Positions 7,036 through 10,703 of a stretch of DNA of 10,703 bases are shown here, in pieces (positions within the stretch are counted from its first letter, which is position 1; every line of letters begins with the position of its first letter). The notes below the pieces were generated by a model that ran no database searches, was not told the DNA's origin, and saw nothing but the letters and a program-made list of their open reading frames with translations. The position numbers and the translations under genes were made by a program. Origin of the DNA: Gammaproteobacteria bacterium CG22_combo_CG10-13_8_21_14_all_40_8 (GTDB lineage: Bacteria > Pseudomonadota > Gammaproteobacteria > Enterobacterales > GCA-002770795); NCBI GenBank assembly GCA_002770795.1, contig PCTP01000185.1, positions 1-10,703 on the forward strand, given 5' to 3'.

Positions 7036-9030
7036 TTATTCGGTTGTTGGAGATACCGGCAAGCTGAAACAAGCCTCTGTCCCCAGCCCAAGTTGAGACT
7101 TAAGATAAATTTTTCCACCTAATCCGTGAATAATCTCTCTGGAAATTGCTAGGCCAATTCCAGTTCCTTCATATTTCCTCGAATTGGAATTATCTACTTG
7201 TTCGAAACCGTTGAAAACACTTTCTATTTTGTCTTCAGGAATACCAATACCTGTATCTTTAATATAGACCCACAAAAAATCATCTTTCAGCTCACAACGA
7301 ATATTTATGGAACCTTCATGGGTAAACTTGATCGCATTTCCCAGTAAATTATAAATCACCTGCAATACCTTTTGTTCATCTGAGACGAGGATTATTTCTT
7401 GATGATCTTGCTGATAGCTGACGCTTACTTTAGGGTCAACCAATGGACTACATAGTAAATTGGCTTCATGAATCAATTCTGAAAAATCAAATTTTTCAAA
7501 ATAAAACTTATGACGCCCAGATTTTAACTGGGCCAGTTCTAGAATATCACTAACGATTAACGCTAAGCGCGTACCGCATTTTCCAATAAGACGGATATAC
7601 TCAATCAGCTCATCCTCAATATTTTTCTCGTAGTCTAAAAGGATTAACTCGGATAAACCAATGATACCGTTCAGTGGTGTACGCAGCTCATGTGATGTGT
7701 TGGTCAGAATTCGATCTTTTAATTTATCCAGCTCTAGCAATTCCCAGTTCACTTGCTTTTGACGAAGTAGCTCTCGATGCGCATGTTTTCTGTAGAACCA
7801 AAAAAAGACTAACATAAAAAATGCAATCAGGGCAACAGACCAAACAATAATCAGTTGTCTTTGATTTTTTAAGGCTAGTCGACTAATTTGTTCTTGCTTG
7901 CTCAATAATAGAATTTGGTTATCTTTTTCAGAAAGCTGGTATTTGGCAGAGGCCACAGCTAGTTGTTTGGCTTGATTTTGAGCAAAAAAAGATTCTTTAA
8001 AAGAGATGTATTTATCTTGATATTCGAGAGCCAAATCATTATTCCCTTGTTGTCTGGCAATAGCCGCCAGCACTTTATAAGCACGAACGACTCCTTTAAA
8101 ATATTGCGCAGCATCAGGATGCTGAATAACTGCCAAAGCGTTCTCCATGGCTTTATCCAAATTGTTTGTTTGTAAATAAGCTGCCGCTAATAGACTATCA
8201 GTTTTTAGAATTAATAAGTTATGAGGTGAGTCCTTCATTTCTTGATGATGAACTTCTAATAAATCAATCAGTTTTTCTGGTTGATTGTGATCTAAATAGG
8301 ATGATGCGATATAACTTCTAAGTATATTAACAATAACTTTTTCATTGACAATGAGACAGCTATTGATTGCTTCATCAATCTCTTTTTGTAAAACATCTAT
8401 ATTGGATAAAGCAAATCTCGCCTTGACTCGCTCACTGAGTGTCACACAGAGATTTCTGCCTGAAACATTTTCATCAAGTAACTGTTGAGTAAGTTTAATA
8501 GACATCCCATACTCTTCAATTTCATTATAAAATACTGCAGAAACCATTAATCCTTGATGTCGTATTTGAAGATTTTTGATTTCTTTTCTTTGCAGAGAAA
8601 TTTTTTCTAAATACACATAACCTTCTAACCACTTTTGCTGAAGTGCATATAAGTTAACTAAAGAAATTTTTGATCTATAACTTAATTCTGTATCTTGACT
8701 GTTCTCATCTACTTCCTGATGGAGACTTATAGCCTGATTAATTTGGCCTTTATAGGTTTTGTCGTAAGCGCTCAGGTAAATGTAGAAATATCTTTGCTTG
8801 TGAGTGAATTTGTCCAACTGTGGTTCAAGCTGTAGTAAAATTTCGGATAACTTATCAGCTCGGGAAGACTTTAGCTGATCTGCCTGCTGCAATTTTTTAT
8901 CCCACTCTGAATTATTTACATCCACGGAAAAAACTGCCTGACAAAAGCAACTCAAAAAAAGTGTTAAAGTCAATTTTAGGATCAATTTCATAGAAGGTGT
9001 TTTCATGAAAGTGGCATTAATAGACATCAT
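7036..9030 (-). CDS. Sensor histidine kinase with TPR-like periplasmic domain
   Basis: An inner-membrane sensor kinase of 664 aa. Residues about 14-36 form a signal sequence (MKLILKL, hydrophobic core, QAVFS). Residues 40-385 are mostly amphipathic helices with TPR-like spacing (e.g. LLAAAYLQTNNLDKAMENALAV at 280-301), placed in the periplasm by topology. One internal membrane span follows (about 393-413), then a short coiled linker and HisKA with phosphoacceptor H447 in NTSHELRTPLNG. HATPase_c has the N box NLLGNAIKFT (561-570), G1 DTGIGI (592-597) and G2 GTGIGLAIS (622-630), so both activities look intact. There is no HAMP, PAS or receiver domain. ATG at 9030 is supported by AAAGGA 8 nt upstream. 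It begins 18 nt after the precursor stop, so co-translation is likely. No response regulator is in the window; the ligand is unknown. Confidence 0.9.
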   Translation of the reverse strand: MMSINATFMKTPSMKLILKLTLTLFLSCFCQAVFSVDVNNSEWDKKLQQADQLKSSRADKLSEILLQLEPQLDKFTHKQRYFYIYLSAYDKTYKGQINQAISLHQEVDENSQDTELSYRSKISLVNLYALQQKWLEGYVYLEKISLQRKEIKNLQIRHQGLMVSAVFYNEIEEYGMSIKLTQQLLDENVSGRNLCVTLSERVKARFALSNIDVLQKEIDEAINSCLIVNEKVIVNILRSYIASSYLDHNQPEKLIDLLEVHHQEMKDSPHNLLILKTDSLLAAAYLQTNNLDKAMENALAVIQHPDAAQYFKGVVRAYKVLAAIARQQGNNDLALEYQDKYISFKESFFAQNQAKQLAVASAKYQLSEKDNQILLLSKQEQISRLALKNQRQLIIVWSVALIAFFMLVFFWFYRKHAHRELLRQKQVNWELLELDKLKDRILTNTSHELRTPLNGIIGLSELILLDYEKNIEDELIEYIRLIGKCGTRLALIVSDILELAQLKSGRHKFYFEKFDFSELIHEANLLCSPLVDPKVSVSYQQDHQEIILVSDEQKVLQVIYNLLGNAIKFTHEGSINIRCELKDDFLWVYIKDTGIGIPEDKIESVFNGFEQVDNSNSRKYEGTGIGLAISREIIHGLGGKIYLKSQLGLGTEACFSLPVSPTTE

Positions 9031-9047
9031 AATGCCGATCCTTTAAT

Positions 9048-9341
9048 TTAGCCCATTTGGTATTGCTGTTTTGAAACGCCTGGATCATTTTTTTTAGTTT
9101 TGTCATCCCCACCATCATCTTCCTCCTTATCATCCTCTTCCTCAGCTGGAACTATCATACACACAATCTTAGATCGTGCATTTAACAACAATTCTAATAC
9201 TTGCTGATCCTTATTAATTATGGCTTCACGTACTTTTGGATCAAAATCATCATTATCCAAAATCGCCTCAAAATCTATGCGATCCAGTCTAAAATTGGCA
9301 TTTTCACCTAATTCTTCTAAAAAACGAATAGTATTTTTCAT
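9048..9341 (-). CDS. Putative split-borosin precursor peptide
   Basis: A 97-aa small protein with no signal peptide, read as the substrate of the adjacent methyltransferase. Residues 1-55 are predicted helical (FLEELGENANFRLD, FEAILDNDDFDPKVREAI, VLELLLNA), with the length and pattern of the borosin-binding leader domain of SonA-type precursors. A short hydrophobic stretch, KIVCMIVP (58-65), then breaks the pattern and is the likely core where backbone amides are methylated. It is followed by a very acidic tail (AEEEDDKEEDDGGDD, 66-80) and a polar end (81-97) that would be a follower. C61 is in the core. The start at 9341 has GGA about 7 nt upstream. It lies 44 bp after the methyltransferase and 17 bp before the kinase. 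The precursor role rests on context and leader/core layout, not on a database match. Confidence 0.75.
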   Translation of the reverse strand: MKNTIRFLEELGENANFRLDRIDFEAILDNDDFDPKVREAIINKDQQVLELLLNARSKIVCMIVPAEEEDDKEEDDGGDDKTKKNDPGVSKQQYQMG

Positions 9342-9385
9342 AATTTTTCCAAAATATTAACAACCATTAGATAATAGATAACAAC

Positions 9386-10189
9386 TTAACAACATTCAAT
9401 GGAAAGCGCAGTAATTTCCTGAATGACCTCTTTATTTCTTTGCATGTTTCTAGCGGGAGGGATGACCAAAGTGGTGTAATCTTTGATATCTGCTCCAACT
9501 AAATCCTGTAATGCTATATTTTCTGCTCGAATACCTTTAATTGCAATGGTGGCAGCTTCATACAAAATCACTGAATGATTTTTAGGGTAGTTGATATACA
9601 AAAGCTCAAGTAAAATCTGACGATATTTAGCTCCAGTCACTTCGACACCATAAGTTAAATCTCCAGCAACACCAATCTGCCATAAGATTAAATAAGCTGA
9701 AGGGTCAATTATCCGCTTATAAAACATAAATTGGCTCGCTTCATATTGCTGACAACCAAACTTCCCAGGATCAATACCCAAATCAGCTATTAAGGTATCC
9801 TCTGCTGAAATACCAGCTTCCATAATCGCTTTAAAACCTTCTAATCTAGCCTTAGAAATAAGTTTGTGAGGCACATAAGCAAAAACACCTGGATGACCAT
9901 AAAAAATTCCACAAACTTTTTTTCCAGCTCTCACTTCTTGTAACACTGCATCTACCATTTCCTTGTAAGTTTTTTTACGGGATTTATTAGAGGCATAATA
10001 GGGTTGGAGACTAACAACATTGTGATGCATTTGCTCAACCCATAACTCGACTAAAGCATCAGATGCCATCACAAAGCAGATATCACTCTCTCGTATATGA
10101 GCTTTGGTTATAGGTGTAATATGCGCGCCTAACGTCATCCCGATGCCTACACAGGCCAAAGAACCTTTATTCTCTAGTTGATAATTCAT
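9386..10189 (-). CDS. Borosin-type peptide alpha-N-methyltransferase
   Basis: A 267-aa SAM-dependent enzyme of the tetrapyrrole (corrin/porphyrin) methylase fold. Its whole length resembles SonM, the stand-alone borosin enzyme of Shewanella that transfers methyl groups to backbone amide nitrogens of a separate precursor. Visible landmarks: N-terminal SLACVGIGMTLGAHIT (10-25), the SAM-site YGHPGVFAYVPH (97-108), GISAEDTLIADLGIDPG (126-142), YEASQFMFYKR (149-159), LILWQIGVAGD (167-177) and VIPPARN (242-248). Y65, R71 and Y75 in YYASNKSRKKTY have the same 6- and 4-residue spacing as the catalytic Tyr/Arg/Tyr reported for the fungal enzyme OphMA. No precursor is fused to its C-terminus, so it must act in trans. 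GGAG six nt before ATG 10189 supports the start. It is the first gene of the operon. A classical porphyrin or diphthine methylase is less likely given the small partner gene. Confidence 0.88.
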   Translation of the reverse strand: MNYQLENKGSLACVGIGMTLGAHITPITKAHIRESDICFVMASDALVELWVEQMHHNVVSLQPYYASNKSRKKTYKEMVDAVLQEVRAGKKVCGIFYGHPGVFAYVPHKLISKARLEGFKAIMEAGISAEDTLIADLGIDPGKFGCQQYEASQFMFYKRIIDPSAYLILWQIGVAGDLTYGVEVTGAKYRQILLELLYINYPKNHSVILYEAATIAIKGIRAENIALQDLVGADIKDYTTLVIPPARNMQRNKEVIQEITALSIECC

Positions 10190-10240
10190 TTATAACTCCA
10201 AGTGGCTTCTAGGCTGATAAACTCAGATTCACCAGATTCC

Positions 10241-10280
10241 AGATTTGCTGGAGATTTGCTGGACATGAGATTTGCTGGAC
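10241..10280 (-). repeat. Three copies of TCCAGCAAATCT before the methyltransferase gene
   Basis: On the minus strand the 12-mer TCCAGCAAATCT occurs at 10279-10268, 10263-10252 and 10252-10241, offset 16 and 11 bp. Degenerate CAGATTC units continue to about 10224. The array lies 52-91 nt upstream of the methyltransferase start, in its leader or promoter. Confidence 0.8.
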
Positions 10281-10284
10281 ACAC

Positions 10285-10320
10285 ACTTTAAACTTTACTT
10301 TAAACTTTACTTTAAACTCA
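10285..10320 (-). repeat. 12-bp tandem repeat with TTTAAA cores
   Basis: Three head-to-tail 12-bp units, ACTTTAAACTTT on the plus strand, lie at 10285-10296, 10297-10308 and 10309-10320; the first two are identical and the third differs at two positions. Each has a palindromic TTTAAA core at 12-bp spacing, and a half unit (CACTTTAA) continues to 10328. No convincing -35/-10 pair for the operon is found here. Confidence 0.8.
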
Positions 10321-10382
10321 CACTTTAATTCCAAGGCATTTTTTAAGGGGAGATTAGAGAGAGTTTATCAACTCACAGAAAC

Positions 10383-10409
10383 AAAAAAGCCTTGAATAAT
10401 CAAGGCTTT
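10383..10409 (-). terminator. Intrinsic terminator of tRNA-Leu
   Basis: On the minus strand AAAGCCTTGA-TTAT-TCAAGGCTTT is a perfect 10-bp stem with a 4-nt loop, and the T-run reaches 10383. It begins 5 nt after the tRNA 3' end. It should insulate the borosin operon from tRNA transcription. Confidence 0.93.
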
Positions 10410-10414
10410 ATATT

Positions 10415-10501
10415 TGGTACCAGTGGGCGGACTCGAACCGCCACGCTTTTAAGGGCGGGGGATTTTGAATCCCCTGTGTATACCAATTTCACCACACTGG
10501 C
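10415..10501 (-). tRNA. tRNA-Leu (anticodon CAA)
   Basis: The minus strand folds into an 87-nt class II tRNA with encoded CCA. The acceptor stem is GCCAGTG/CACTGGT, with a G1-U72 wobble also found in some E. coli leucine tRNAs. The anticodon stem is GGGGA/TCCCC around loop TTCAAAA, giving anticodon CAA (10468-10466), which reads UUG codons. The D loop contains GGT, a long variable arm (about CGCCCTTAAAAGCG) is present as expected for leucine, and the T arm is GGCGG-TTCGAGT-CCGCC. Discriminator base A73 fits leucine identity. Confidence 0.96.
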
Positions 10502-10548
10502 ATTGCAAGTTGATATTTGAGTCTGTATCTTATCGACTGCGGAATGGA

Positions 10549-10576
10549 ATTATACACACCAGTATAAAGATTGCAA
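10549..10576 (-). promoter_or_regulatory. Promoter of tRNA-Leu
   Basis: On the minus strand TTGCAA (10576-10571), a 16-bp spacer and TATAAT (10554-10549, perfect). The start would be near 10542, giving a leader of about 40 nt to be trimmed from the tRNA. Confidence 0.65.
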
Positions 10577-10703
10577 CTCAAAGCTTATATGTTCAGCAAT
10601 TCTCGGCAAAACTAATTCCCCCTAGAACTAAAGGGCTTAAGCTACCCACAAAAATATAGTTTTCGCGCTATTTATCACTTTTTTCTCTTTTTTAAGAAAA
10701 ATT

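Larger units (their letters stand above)
10215..10370. repeat. 10-bp inverted repeat enclosing the region upstream of the borosin operon
   Basis: TGATAAACTC (10215-10224) and its exact reverse complement GAGTTTATCA (10361-10370) enclose 136 bp that contain both tandem-repeat arrays. No target-site duplication is seen directly outside, and no ORF lies inside. The arms could be ends of a small non-autonomous element, a long-range mRNA stem, or regulator sites. Confidence 0.45.

Noticed and set aside
9386..10189. Uroporphyrinogen/precorrin methylase as function of the 267-aa protein
   Set aside because: The fold is shared, but the YYASNKSRKKTY region, the full-length likeness to SonM and the adjacent small leader-core protein fit a borosin enzyme better; no cobalamin or haem genes are nearby.
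10241..10320. CRISPR array upstream of the borosin operon
   Set aside because: Repeats are only 12 bp, nearly contiguous, without unique spacers of regular length and without cas genes.
10465..10659. 64-aa plus-strand ORF across the tRNA-Leu
   Set aside because: It is antisense to the tRNA and its promoter and has no family features.

Overview
The window comes from a gammaproteobacterium. The 5' part of a 16S rRNA gene, a prfB gene with the classical +1 frameshift site, the prfB-lysS pair, and AmpG-, DUF3579- and DUF4124-type proteins all fit that class. The DNA is AT-rich and the genus cannot be fixed from sequence reading alone.

Layout from left to right. Positions 1-356 are the 5' end of a 16S rRNA gene on the minus strand. 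It is preceded on that strand by a leader with a boxA and by three very similar promoters spaced about 107 bp apart (590-830). pssA (phosphatidylserine synthase, CDP-alcohol phosphotransferase type, minus strand) follows. Two small plus-strand genes come next: a DUF3579 protein, and a secreted DUF4124 protein whose promoter carries three copies of a 9-mer. The minus strand then holds an AmpG-like muropeptide permease, lysS, and prfB, whose first 24 codons are joined to the rest by programmed frameshifting.

The most interesting part is 7036-10189, a three-gene minus-strand operon between prfB and a tRNA-Leu(CAA) gene. In transcription order it encodes (1) a 267-aa tetrapyrrole-methylase-fold protein that closely resembles the alpha-N-methyltransferase of split borosin RiPP systems (SonM of Shewanella); (2) a 97-aa small protein with a helical leader, a short hydrophobic core-like segment (KIVCMIVPAE) and a highly acidic tail, read as the borosin precursor; and (3) a 664-aa membrane histidine kinase with a signal peptide, a large helical TPR-like periplasmic region, one internal membrane span, HisKA and HATPase_c. 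The gaps are 44 and 17 bp. The likely working model is a peptide backbone N-methylation system (methyltransferase in trans on its precursor) physically coupled to a sensor kinase. No protease, exporter or response regulator is visible in the window.

Upstream of this operon, the 193 bp between the tRNA terminator and the methyltransferase start contains two short tandem-repeat arrays enclosed by a 10-bp inverted repeat. The right end holds tRNA-Leu(CAA) with a strong promoter and a textbook intrinsic terminator. The last ~125 bases (10577-10703) are AT-rich with no gene that I can support.
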